From: Hemileia vastatrix
Taxonomy: Eukaryota; Basidiomycota; Pucciniomycetes; Pucciniales; Zaghouaniaceae
DNA: 64,000 nucleotides
Assembly (NCBI GenBank): GCA_030280995.1
Contig: JASXTE010000016.1
Location: 8,081,501-8,145,500, forward strand
Direction of reading: 5' to 3'
Shown piece by piece: positions 21,634 through 33,130 of this stretch (its first letter is position 1; the number at the start of each line of letters is the position of its first letter). A model generated the notes under the pieces. That model was given only the letters and a program-made list of their open reading frames with translations, was not told the DNA's origin and did no database searches. The translations under genes were made by a program, and so were the position numbers.

Positions 21634-21738
21634 TACTGTTTATTCAGTATATTTATTATAAAAAAATTTTTTTTTAATTTTTCTATTTCACTCCTTACTT
21701 TTAATTATATGTCTTAACATTTTTTTTATTATTTTTTT

Positions 21739-21750
21739 GGGGTGAGGGAG
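21739..21750 (+). other. polypurine tract of element B
   Basis: GGGGTGAGGGAG immediately before TGTCAG of the 3' LTR. The same tract, complemented, precedes the minus-strand LTR at 58447-58458. Confidence 0.75.
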
Positions 21751-22926
21751 TGTCAGCCTAGATATCCCTAGGACTGAGTATTTCTTATGCTTAATATAAG
21801 ATAATCTTAAGTAAATTAAGCTTATATCTTAAAAATAAGGTTAAAATAATAATATATATGATTATATTACATATATATATAATTATTACTCTATTATATA
21901 AATTATAGTAGTTTAAATACCTTATCCATAGCCTAATAATACTTATTAAGGTGTTAATCGAGTCATATTATACTTATCTTAAGTGATATGAAGTAATTAT
22001 TGACATACATAAGCTTATATGTATACATAAATCTCATATTCAGTGAAATATGCAGTATATTATGTATATTTAGGTATATAAGTGGGTTTTAGCCCCTTAA
22101 TAACCTATAACCTTTGTTTTTCTGCTTATTTTAGGTCATATGGACAAAATCAGTGGACTCACAATGCCTACAGAAGCATAGACATCTATATCAGATGCAT
22201 ACACTCAGTTTGGACAACTTAATTTACTTCCTTGGATGGTTATTCACGGATTTATGGGTTGGAAGGTCATTTCTGGGTTAATTTGGATGCTTTGGGGTGT
22301 TATTGGGGGCTTGGATATTTTATTTGTTTCTTTATATCCTTTGGGTTTCATTAAATCTCTTTTTGATTGCTTATTTTACCTGTTTCTTTATGGTATCTGC
22401 TTTTATCTGGATTTTCTATTTGTGGTATAGATCTGTGTTATCATTAATTGTGATGGAGGGTCCTTACTGGAGGTCTGGGTGTTGAATCTGCTTGAAGTGA
22501 ATGCCATGGGGAGGTGATGGGCCCTCACAGTGCTGTAATTTCTGGGGATAGAAGTGACATCATCTGGATTGAAGGTCTGTGCACTCCAGTGGATTTGGGT
22601 ATAAGTAAGGAGGGATTTTGACAGTTATTTATCATCATTCACTTACTAAAATTCAAACAAACACTACAATACAATTATTAGCATTCATAAATATATTGTA
22701 AAGCCATTATAAATTGATCTTATCTTTATATAAGCTATAACTATATTTTATTCATCTATTTTCCACCACTAGCACGCATTTAAATCCAAGTATTGTGAGT
22801 TTTATTTGAGTATAACTATTTTATTAGTCTTCCCCTGAGGTTTAATCACTAAATCATTTATCAATAAGTATTAGGACCATAAATAAACACTATTATATTA
22901 AACTTATATACTAGACTTTACTGACA
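21751..22926 (+). repeat. 3' LTR of element B
   Basis: 1176 bp, direct repeat of 14078-15254, followed by the target copy AGAGC at 22927-22931. Confidence 0.93.
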
Positions 22927-22931
22927 AGAGC

Positions 22932-23345
22932 AGCCAGCTCATCAGTTACCCCCACACTTGCCAAAATAAAATCTAGAAGCCCCCCCCCTGGGGAACTTCT
23001 AAAGAAACAAAAAATCCAAAACATTAACCCAAAACCAATAAGCGTGAAGAGTCTGGCACTTGAAGACCAAAAGAATTTCCAGTTTAAAGTCATAGAGGAC
23101 TAAAACCTGTGACAAAAAACCAATACTAGGGTTCAATCAAATTAAGAGAAGGGGTTGAAACAGACAATCTGGGGTAACTGTTGATAGAGCAGCCAGCCCA
23201 TCAGTCACCCTCACACTTGCCAAAATAAAATATAGAAGCCCCACCCATGGGTACCTTCTAACATGAATTTTCCAACAAAAAAGATGCACAGCATCACCAA
23301 AATCCAAAATTAAAGAATGGTCCATAGTTTATTCTCATTGTGGAG
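22932..23345 (-). repeat. relic C 3' region, tandemly duplicated module
   Basis: On the minus strand, right after the pol stop, there is a hairpin-tail motif (23322-23345; CTC - CACAAT - GAG - AATAAACT). Next come the GCTGGCTGCTC stem-loop (23225-23163), a hairpin-tail copy (23101-23079; AGTC - CTCTAT - GACT - TTAAACTGG), and a second GCTGGCTGCTC stem-loop that element B has cut in two. Element A has one copy of this module, C has at least two or three. Confidence 0.7.
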
Positions 23346-24660
23346 TCAATCTTCTTCACTTTTTGTGCCTCTAGGGTAAAATTTCTTCACCTGATCAGCA
23401 GCCACTCTGTTCTTTAAGACTGCTCCATCTAACTCCTCCAAAACATAAGAACCTCCAGACACCTGAGATCTGACTCTGTAAAGTCCATTCCATCTGTCAG
23501 CAAACATCTTTCCCCACTGACTTTCAAAACTCTATTATACACCAAACCAAACACCCAGGTTTCAAGGGATTCCTGAGTATATGAGCCAACTTCTTGTCCC
23601 AGTATCTGACTAATTGATTTCATACCTTCATCATTCTAGAGTATGCCTTCTCTTGACATTCCTCTTTACATTCCAACTGTTACATCCTCGAACAGAGTAA
23701 ATCTTCTGTTAAGCATATATCATCTTAATTAATTCCAAGTTAAGAGACCACTTCCAAGTCCACTGGTAGAACAGCTTTATGCCCAAAAATTAATTCATAA
23801 GGAGAATAGCCAGTTGTCCTTTCCACAGTGACCCAATCAGAAAATAACACCAAGGGTAAATAATGCCTCCATTTTTCAGCACTATCTCCACAAATCCTCA
23901 CCAAAGCATTTTTTATAACTTGATGGCCTCTTTCAACCATGCCTTCAGCTTCAGGATAATAAGGTGTAGCCACCCTGACTTTAGAACCAATACTTACCAC
24001 AGCCTCTTTGAATTCAGCTCCAAATTCTGGCCCACCATCAACAGTCACCAAATTCATCAATCCATACCTAAATACCCATTTCTTCTTCAAAAATTCTTCC
24101 ACATTTTTGGCAGTCAAATTAACCAGAGGCACCACCTCAACCCAACCAGACAAATCATCCCTAGCAAAAATCAAGTATTTATACCTGCCCTCTTTGATAT
24201 GGGCAGCATCCGAACTGACTCTTCCAAACACAGTTGTTTCACCAGTAGCACAACCAACTTCTTTAGGTTTCAAGTGACTTCTTCTTTGACATTCTTCACA
24301 AGATTGAACCCAACCCTGCACAGCCAACTTCATACCTGGCCACCATAATCTATCTGCTACTCTTCTATAAGTCTCACAAAAGCCTCTATGACCAAGGTCT
24401 TCATGCAAAGACTTCAAAACCAATTCTTGAACCTTACTCTGAGTCACCACCACTTGAGGATTTAGATGTCTCCTCCTCATCAACCTCCTTCCTGACACAT
24501 AAAAGCCAGGACTCTTCTTCTTGATTGCCACTCAAGTATCATCATCACAAGTATCTGGCCTTTCTAAGGTTAACAGATATTCAACCATAATAAAATAAAA
24601 CCCAATCTGACCCCAGGTCTCATCTTCAAAATCCAACAAAACAATATCCTAGGGTACAAC
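23346..24660 (-). pseudogene. integrase of Gypsy relic C
   Basis: The best frame is 24531-23740. It has the zinc module (LHEDLGHRG ... CEECQRRS), core residues in VSSDAAHIKEG, TVDGGPEFG and EGMVERGHQ, and about 70% visible similarity to the integrase of element A. Past 23740 the C-terminal part is recognisable (DQVKKFYPRGTK near 23360) but full of stops. The pol stop TGA is at 23348-23346, and a hairpin motif starts right at it, as in element A. Confidence 0.8.
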
Positions 24661-25422
24661 CCTGTAATCAATATCTCCAGTATACACATGAGCAACACAA
24701 CCAGCCCATCCTAGACACCAATCTCTAAACTTTGGCACCTCTTTTTTCTTCCACTGAATCTTAATAGAATCCATTTCCCCAACAAAAACACCATTCTCCA
24801 ATTTTGAGCCATCCCAAACAACATCCCCATCTTCATCAACAAAAACATCCTGATCGCCAGAATCAAGATCAGAACCATCCAGTTTAACCTCTTGGGGGAG
24901 GCAAGAACAATCATCCAGTTTAGCCTCTTGGGGGAGAAGAGAAAAATCTTCAGCACCCTTTGTGCTGGCCCTAACCACTGGAACATCTTCATTAAATTCT
25001 TCAGAATCAGAATCATCATCTGTGGGTGGTCTTCTTGATAATCCATCTGGAATCTTTAAAGTCTTACCTGGCTTGCGCACCAGGTCAAAAGTAAAATGTT
25101 GAATAAATGCCACCCATTTAGTCATTGGAGCATTTGGAAGACTAGGTGTATTGATCATCTGAACCAAAGATTTCGCATCCACCTGCAGCTCAAAATGCTG
25201 CCCCCACAAAACTGTCTGTAGTTTCTTTAAAATTTTTGCTACACCACACAATTCCAACTTAGGTTGAGAATACCTAGATTCCACCTCACTAAACACCACA
25301 GACTCATATCGTACTGGCCTGACCCTCCCAGTTTTATCCTCCTGAGACAAAAAAGTACCAGCAGCAATATAGCTTGAGTCCACTTCCAGATAAATTTTCC
25401 CAGCTTCCCTTCCATAATCCAA
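24649..25422 (-). pseudogene. RNase H and hairpin-bearing linker of relic C
   Basis: RNase H acidic residues appear in IYLEVDSSYIAAGTFLS, QPKLELCGVAKILKKL and FELQVDAKSLVQM. The linker then has LPQEAKLDD and LPQEVKLDG, coding versions of the hairpin-tail motif at 24915-24936 and 24879-24901 (CCTC - CCCCAA - GAGG - TTAAACTGG in the second). The end (FVGEMDS ... YTGDIDYRVVP) leads into the integrase across a stop. This is the segment missing from element A. Confidence 0.75.
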
Positions 25423-25464
25423 TTTGTGAAGAATAATATCTTCACCTACAACCTTCTTCAGTTT

Positions 25465-26163
25465 CTAAAAATCCTCTTCACACTCTTCAGTCCATACCCA
25501 CTCTGCATCTTTCCTGGTCAAGCTTCTCAAGGGTGAATCTAACAAAGAAAAATCTTTGATAAAAATCCTGATGTACACACAAACTCCCAAAAATCCCCTA
25601 ACTTTAGTAGTATTTTTGGGCCTTGGCCATGACTGAATTTTATCAACTTTCTTCTTTGCCATATTTCTTTCCTCCTTTGATACGACATGACCCAGAATTT
25701 CCAGAGCAGGAACACAACAACAGAAATTTGACCCAGAACTGGTCAAACCAGCCTCTTCAATTCTAAACAATACTCTCTCTAGAGTAATTTCATATTCCCA
25801 AACAAATCTCCTTATTCCTGGATTCTCCTTCAGCACTTCATTTCCATAATCAGTGGAGGGTCCTTTAAATCCACTGTCATCAATAAAAATTCCAGCATGA
25901 GTCAGAACCTCATCCTTTAAAATAAAAGCCATTTGAGCTTGATATACTGCTACTGAATTAGTTGCTCCTTGAGGCAATCTAGTGAGCTGAAATCTTCCCA
26001 GAGGAGTCTCAAACATTGTGAGTGGCCGTGAGTCAGCGTGAAGCTCACTTTCATCATAACCACCCATAATATCTCCCAAGCCATAACATACCCTTCCAGA
26101 AAAAGCTTCCACAAAGTCCTCCGCACTTGGCGCCATCCCCCCATCCATTGAGTATAGGCACAA
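25465..26163 (-). pseudogene. reverse transcriptase, 5'-truncated, relic C
   Basis: Starts mid-domain at APSAEDFVEAFSGRVCYGLG, with YGLGDIMGGYDESEL, LTRLPQGATNSVAVYQAQM, and the catalytic GIFIDDSGFKG (FIDD in place of Y-X-D-D), then LGHVVSKEERNMAKKKV and VRGFLGVCVYIRIFIKDF. The first third of RT, plus gag and protease, are absent; the break with unrelated DNA lies near 26165-26250, next to a palindrome. Confidence 0.8.
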
Positions 26164-26249
26164 AGTTCAGGATATTGTCAAGCAGATTTCAATCTCATTT
26201 GAGTATGAGTTCAGTCTGAGTTCAGTCTGAGTTCCATCTGACTTCAAGT

Positions 26250-26330
26250 TGAGGACTTGCTAGCAAGTCCCCCCCCACCAAATATTTGGGGAGGACTTGC
26301 TAGCAAGTCCCCCCCAAATATTGGGTGGTG
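26250..26330. repeat. inverted repeat with GGACTTGCTAGCAAGTCC palindromes
   Basis: GGACTTGCTAGCAAGTCC, a perfect 18-bp palindrome, occurs twice about 40 bp apart (near 26253 and 26292). The second lies in a larger near-perfect inverted repeat, because CCACCAAATATTTGGGG faces CCCCAAATATTGGGTGG. A decayed version is at about 28108 and a longer cousin at 58711-58732. Confidence 0.8.
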
Positions 26331-28869
26331 TACTATACTATGTATTGATTAAGTTCAATATTTAATTACTTTTGTTTTTTTCAATTTATTATTGATTTAA
26401 GCATTAAAACCTTATGTATCTTGAATCACTAAAGATTTATACAAATCTTTAAGCTAGAGTTTTTTTTCAGTTAAATTTAAAATGAAGGTCTCCACTTTAG
26501 TATAATAGGGTGAAGAATTTAAGACCATAACTCAGTATTCATATGTTTGATATAAAACTGCTTCTGTAGTAGGAAATATATGATTAAACTGAATTCTGAT
26601 GTTTGGTAATACAATAGCATCCACTCTCTTATTTTTTAAAAACTCTTATTTCAATTTCTCTCAAACACTTTTTCTAATTTTCTCACTCTTACTAGCATCT
26701 TTATATTTGATCATATTTACTCAACAAATGTTTTTCTACCTTCCTTTCACCTTTCACCTTTCACCTTTCACTTTTCTCTCCTCTTTTTTACTTTACTCCC
26801 TATCCCACAAAGTTTAACCTGTTTCATGTCCCATAATATAGCTCCCTGATCCTTCCAATACCCTTCAATCAAAAATTAAACCCATTCTGATCCCTTTTTC
26901 TATCTTCAATTAAATTTACGGCCTCTTTAAACCCATTTTACTTCCCTCTCTACCCCTTTTTTTCAACCCATATCTCCAATTTTTATCACCCTTTGCATTT
27001 TTCTGCACTTAAACTCTCATCAATCCCTTTTCATTTTCTTCTCGAAAAAAATCTCTTGATTTTTATGAGCTATAAGAGGCATAAAAGTCTGAGGAATTGA
27101 TAAACAGCAATGGAGAGAAGTGGAAAGAGGTAGGGGTGCTTTTAAAGGGTCAGAGAGTGTTTGATAGCAGAAGAAAGGGTTTAAAATCATGGAAAAAACT
27201 GTGTTGATAGAAAATAAAAGAAATTTTCTTCAAGGGAATAATATTAAAGATAATTATTTATGTAAGAGAGAAGGGAGGGATGGAGAGGTAAGTAATAGTG
27301 CTCTACAAAATAAAATAATAATAAACTGTGAGAACAATGTTATATAGCATGGAATCAGGAATGGAATCAATTCAAAAAACAAATAGAAATCAAATAAACC
27401 ATTTTTATACTATTCATTCCAATATAATTTCATTTTATGTCTTTCTTTTTTCATATTTTGAACATAAAGGGTTAATATATTGTAAAAAATACTATTACAT
27501 GCATATCTTATTTATTTACTGAATAAAAAACAGAATAGATAATTATATTGGAGCTTAACTTTATCACCAAAGGATTATTCCATTCATTTCTATAAGTGTT
27601 TTACACTTTTCAGGTATTTTAAATATTAATAATGGTTTGTAAAATCATTTTGAATAATTAGCATTCAATTTTTGTTTAAAATTCTTACTTGGGAAATTTA
27701 TTGGAAGATATTAATTTCCAAAATATTTTTTTGAATGATTTACTATAGTGCCTTAGAATTTCACCATATATTAACAATTAAGTAAAGTTATTTGAACATT
27801 TAAGATCACTTTTTTTTACTTTTAAATTGGGGTGTGTCTAGTTTTGCATGCAACAAAGTATAAAATTATTTTAAACATTTTGTAGCTTTCCAGACTGGCT
27901 TAGCTGTGGGGAGGGCTGATTTCAACATACCATTATAAAATTGTATTTTTAATGCTTGAAAATTGTTTCAAAAAATGTTCACATGTACTTCAATAAATAA
28001 TCAAGTCAGCTTCATCAGAGGTTCAATGTATTTTCACACTTTATTCCTTATTATTTCATCACTACCTCAATGTGTGCTCAATTAGATATGAATTTAGGTT
28101 CAAGGTTGCGGACTTTCTAGCAAGCCTGCCCCTCATATTGCATGGTGTTTCATAAAGGTCTGCTGAGGCAGTGACATGTGGGGTGGGTTTTGGCATGAAG
28201 GACCAATGGGATTTGTCTGCCTGAAAGGGGAGACTGATTTCCACATCAGTGTTGCCATATGTGCTAAGTTTTCAGGGGTGGTAGTAGTAGTTGCAGTGGC
28301 TTGAGAAGTTAAGGTCTGAGTGGGGTGATTATTTATAGGGCAATGGACCTATGGTAAGGTCCCCTATTGCCTGCATGAGATCATCAAGCATTGGGTTCAG
28401 TTCCAACAATTTGCACAGCTAATGTAAGGTATTTGTTTGCTAGTATGTGAGGGTATTGTTTTGATAGCAATATTTGGTTTAGCAATAGTGGAAAGGGGTG
28501 TAGGGGTGTATGTGAGAGGGGATTTAGGGGAAGGGGGGGTTTGTAGGCAATATTTTAGGTGTGGTATTTGTGTTGCACAAGGAGGGTGATGGGGAGGCAG
28601 GTATGGAGGTAAGTGTAGGGGCAGGGGTAATAGATAGAGTGCATGTTGCAGTGCATATTAGGATGATGAGGATTATGAGGGTCAATACCAATGCTGCATA
28701 GCTCTTGGTTGGAGATCAAATAGGTGATTCAGGACAGTTTATTTTCACCAGCAGAAGGTAAGTCTTTCTCAGACATGCACTGGGGGTCTTTTGGCTACTA
28801 ACATTCTTAGTGTTGTTAATGTTGTGGAGTTTTTTACAGCTAACATTTCAATGCCCATGGGTACAGCCC
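26331..28869. other. intergenic stretch, no supported gene
   Basis: AT-rich DNA with a short CACCTTT microsatellite (about 26746-26775) and short chance ORFs only. Between 28260 and 28700 the plus strand is G-rich with GGGG runs and no coding frame that I can support. Confidence 0.5.
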
Positions 28870-29081
28870 ATAACCTGTAGCACAGTGTCAGCCTGTAGAT
28901 CTCCGGAAAGAACCATAACTTCATTACTTTACCTGTAGCACGGTGTCAGACTGTAGAGCTCCGGAAAGGACCGGAGAACAGGAGACGCCGTAACTAGACT
29001 ATATACAATCCTACATAACTAAGTACATAGTCCTGGTGACATAACAGATAGGCACGTGCTGCGACTTGTTGAGGGGGTGGG
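28870..29081. repeat. 60-bp partial tandem duplication
   Basis: The stretch ACCTGTAGCAC(A/G)GTGTCAG ... CTCCGGAAAG(A/G)ACC occurs at about 28871-28912 and 28931-28972. It is GC-richer than its surroundings. It ends in GAGGGGGTGGG, which could be a polypurine tract for the LTR-like stretch that follows. Confidence 0.4.
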
Positions 29082-29200
29082 TGTTATCAAATGTGTAACC
29101 TACTCAACTGCGGCGCAGTATTTTAAACCTATATTTGTATTTAATTAACAACTAATAAGACATCGTAGCCACAATAAATAGAAGGACTATAATTCTAACA
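29082..29200 (+). repeat. possible short LTR remnant
   Basis: Begins TGTTATCAAATG and ends ATTCTAACA, so the ends match as TGTTA...TAACA. A purine-rich tract lies on its left, and TTGGTTGTCGTAGG on its right might be a primer site. Neither internal coding sequence nor a target duplication was found, so this is tentative. Confidence 0.25.
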
Positions 29201-30014
29201 ATTGGTTGTCGTAGGACAGTCTGCGATAGCACTCTCCCATGTAGTGTCAATTCAGTTTATGACAGGTTGTTTGACTTCTCTTTCAACTTAGATGATGAAG
29301 AAGGGCAAAACAAGAGAGAAATCAACCCGGTTGACACATAATAAATTGGAGATATCAAAGAAAAACTGCAGCTCAACTTTTGGGCTGTCAATAAATTTTG
29401 AAAATTTTCATTTTTGTCTCAATGTTTTCGGATCTGGCTGTAAAAAGTAAGAACAGGATAAATAAGATACAGCAAAACCTGAAAAGCTTGCGGGTTTCTT
29501 GTCCTCGATTCTCCGCCAAAAACATGAGTTTAGGTTGCTTTTGGCAAGGAATAAGTGGCAAGAACACCGTAAGCTTTTCCGGTTTAGCAGTAGTTATCAG
29601 AAAGAAAGAAAATTTAGTTTAACAGGTGACGGAGATCAATAAGTAGAGTAACGGATTTTTAAATTTAACATTTCTTGCCCGCTATGTACGTTTCTTATCT
29701 TCGTAAAGTTTTGCGCTCATCAAAAAGAAGGAACGAGTATTTAGCGAGGGCTACAGCGTACAAGATATAAAAAAATGAAGCAGTTGTATACTTCCTCTTT
29801 TTTTTTTCTCATATGAATTGTACTCAGCTTCTAACAGGTGTTGCATGACATTCATGCAGTGCTAATCTGTTTTTTATGTCAACCTCGAAACGATGCCCAC
29901 CCTCAAGAATTCCACTGGTGAGTTTATAATTTTCTAGGAACTAGCTATTTTTCCCCTACCTTTTCTGGAACTTTAATTATTCCGATAATTTTCATTAACT
30001 TGTTGCTCTGCAGA
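29201..30014 (+). other. upstream region and 5' UTR intron of the secreted-protein gene
   Basis: No supported ORF. A GTGAGT donor at 29918 and a CTCTGCAG acceptor at 30013 mark a likely 96-bp intron that ends one base before the coding ATG. An upstream ATG at 29876 would give an out-of-frame short peptide. Confidence 0.4.
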
Positions 30015-33000
30015 ATGTTATTTTCCCGAGACTTTTCAGTTGTACTTATTGTTGCACTTTGCTATCATTTCAACCATCATGGAAGAGCTTACGAAAATTA
30101 CAAATCAGCTTTACCCTTAAGTCTGACGGAAAATATTAATTCTCACAGAAATTTTGAAACCAGAATTTCTCCCACTTTTCTAGATCACTCTCTTCTTCCA
30201 CATCTGCATGCGGACGTGGACAAGTCTAAAGTTGATAAATATCATAATGTTAACTTGATTACCTACAAGGAAAGTGGGAATCTTGACAAGGTCTACAAAG
30301 GAATAACAATCTCTGAATCAGGCGTACTAAGTAAGTTGACCACCTTTTTTTAGGCAGGCCTTTAAGGGACCATCTTTTTGAGCTGCAACGGAGACCACCT
30401 TTTTATTTTTAACTATTTAGTTAGCATTATATCTCGCTTGTGACTGCCCTCCACTGATGATAGTGTTAGATTCCCCTTGCTTTTTCCAGCTGTAAGAGTT
30501 AGTGTTAGATTCCTATAACTATTTAATTCTCTAGAGGTTAATAGCGTTAGATTACCATTACTTTTCCTCATTCTTGAAGTGAGCGTTATTGTTTTAGTAG
30601 CTGGCTAAGGTGAAAATGGACAATTGAGACTAAAAATATAATTATAGTCCCCGAAGCAGCAAAAAAAGTGGCCCCTTAAAGGCCTCCCTTTTCTTAACTT
30701 TGGATTTACCTGTAATTTCTATCATTCTAACCTAGAATTCCATCGTCAACGAGGCGACATCCCCTTGAATTTCCTGATATCGATTATATTTGCCTACAAG
30801 CCGATTTTCGAATGGAAAACACAGTTTTTGAAAGGCTGGATCATTCTCAACAGCTTAGACTGGAAGCCCGAAGGTATTTTTCAGCTATGTTCATGGATGT
30901 AAAACTGTTTGACAAGCGATTCCTTTAGGTTACTTGAGTTTCGTGAAAAGCTCTTTTTACTGGCCTAAGGTTAAAGCCATCAAGCCGTTCCTGGAAGTAG
31001 TGTCCTCTGTAAATGAAGAAATTTCACCTAATTTGAACAAGGTTTTTGGCGAAGTAAAAATGGAAACACATGATGTGATTTTAAAACTGAAATGTTTGTA
31101 CCGAAAAGGCGCCTCTAGGACTAATTGGTCTAAGTTACTTGCTGAAGCAAATATATCCAACAAAAGAAGCGAAATTGGCAACGGTTTGTTATTGATCTTA
31201 ATTCATTTTGAATGTAAAACATTCTTAAATTTTCAAGTTTTTCTTGCAGAGGTAGCGATGAGAATTTTATATTATGTTTGTGCAAACATAAATGCAAGTA
31301 TAAGACATGACCAGACGATTATCAATAACCCTAACCATGAAAGCAATATTTTTTTAACTGAACCACTGGTTTATTCAAAAATATCTTCAAAGTCAGCCGA
31401 GATTTACAAGTTTTTATTACCAATTGTCATACCTTATCACTCTAGATTAGAAAAGCACTTTAATGCACTTACTAATATTCTCGGCAAGGTTGAAAATAAA
31501 ATGAGGTTTTCTTCAAAAAAAACAATGCACAATCAATCTGAATTTAAGGGTGAGTTGCTATTATTTCTCACGATAACTTTTTTTTACTAACATTGCCCCA
31601 TTTGATGAAGATATTTTTTCTGGAAATTTTTACTTTGTTTTACTACTTCAGAGGAGTATATTGGGTTCTCTCATCCGTGACACCTCGATATGTCAAAATT
31701 TAACAAAAGTTATGGCTGAGCCTTGGAGAAATGACAGAACGAGGAGCAAATTTTCACATAGCCTTATCGAAGCTTGTCAAGATAGATGGCCTCAAATGAC
31801 GACACAAGCAGTAACTAACCAAATATTTGAAGAAAACTGTGGTGCCACCGATTTGATAACTAGAATTTTTTGGTATGAAGTACACAGATATGCCAAGAAA
31901 GCGATTTTCTCGAGTAAACTGACGTCCGATAAAATGGGCAAGTGTTGATTTCCGTCCATATTTTTGCGTGATACGCATTTTAGTGTCTAATGAATTGAAA
32001 TGCATCCGGATGCATAATTGAATCCTAGACCCGAAAATTACATCGACAGACTTTCCAATGTGCAAGACTGAGAAAAGAGCTTATATATTCTTGAAAAAAC
32101 CTGGAAGGAAACGATCGCAAGACGAATGGCTAAAAAGCTGTGCTAAGTTCTTGGTTACCTTCTCAAACAGAAAGTTTTTCTTGCCTTTTTTTACAACCTT
32201 CACAAACTTATGCTTCGCGCTTCATAGCCCCAGTTTTGCTTCAAGGCATACTGAAATGTCTGGTTCTTCATGGGTATATTTTAAGGAATTTTTCTACCGA
32301 GAAACAAGGTGTATCCTCTAGCCAAATAACTTATTTAATCAAGAAAAAACTATTGACGATAATTTTATGTTCATCGTATCAGAAACATTTTCCGCTTCAT
32401 GCGTGTCAGGTTACCTTGGAGTCAACAGGTTATTCGAATACGATTCTCAATTTTTGTACTTGCACCATGAACAGATTTCAGTAATTATGCAATCCATAAT
32501 TGCACTAATCCAGTTCAAATTCAGTTTACGGAAACCTCTGGGAAAACGCTTTCCTGACGACAAGTATAATTTTGGGGCCATGTTGCAGAACAATACTTTT
32601 TATTTTAATCCTTGTAGTTCGTACTCTGAATATACACTTCTGAATACAGACTGATCCTTGTTGACTGCAGATTATTTTTTTCATTCGTGGTATTTGTATT
32701 TCTCCAACACTAAAAATAATACAAGCTGGAATTGGGGTCATGTGTTGAATGGCTGGTATCTTGAAATCATAAAATATTTTGAAATGGATGATGAAAATTT
32801 CCTGGAGGAGTTTCGGCAGTTGTATGAGCATCTAAAGGAAAAGATCCAACTTCTTCAATCTTTAATTTTTTCTACCTCAAAAAAACTTTTGCTAGCAATT
32901 ATTAATGAGACTGAAACTTTTAAAACTGGTAAGAATTTTTGTGTTGTAAAGCAACGAAAGAGATAAAAGAAACCTTGCTTTTTTTATATCTAGATATCCA

Positions 33001-33130
33001 TAAATTTATAAACTTAAAGATGTTAATAGAATTTAAGACCTGGGAGATGGCCACGAAAAATGGCTTTCAGGGGCACATAATTGAAGAATATATTAAAAAT
33101 CAATGGACCCCTGAACACACTGGATTTTAA
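30015..33130 (+). CDS. multi-exon gene for a predicted secreted protein
   Basis: The start ATG at 30015 gives a classic signal peptide (basic N-terminus, VVLIVALC core, likely cleavage after HHGRA, residue 25). Exons I can join in phase: 30015-30330, 30736-30873, 30929-31183, 31250-31549, about 31652-31937, 32029-32613, 32671-32928 and 32994-33130 (TAA). The introns are 49-410 bp; 31938-32028 is a GC-AG intron (GCAAGT). Two places do not close: the join before 31652 is off by one base with the best donor, and a TAG at about 32319 lies in the 32029 exon. There may thus be missed splice sites or decay. No domain is recognised; helices rich in Phe, Ile and Lys follow. A role as a host-directed effector is possible for a rust secreted protein but is only inference. 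It is apparently single copy in this window. Confidence 0.6.

Larger units (their letters stand above)
14078..22926 (+). mobile_element. Ty3/Gypsy chromovirus B, full length but decayed
   Basis: LTRs at 14078-15254 and 21751-22926 begin TGTCAG and end CTGACA, a perfect 6-bp terminal repeat. The target duplication AGAGC is at 14073-14077 and 22927-22931. The order of parts is gag with zinc knuckle, aspartic protease, RT, RNase H, integrase, chromodomain, which defines a chromovirus. The polyprotein is spread over two frames by at least two frameshifts and several stops, so this copy is dead. It inserted into the GCTGGCTGCTC stem-loop of minus-strand relic C. Confidence 0.93.
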
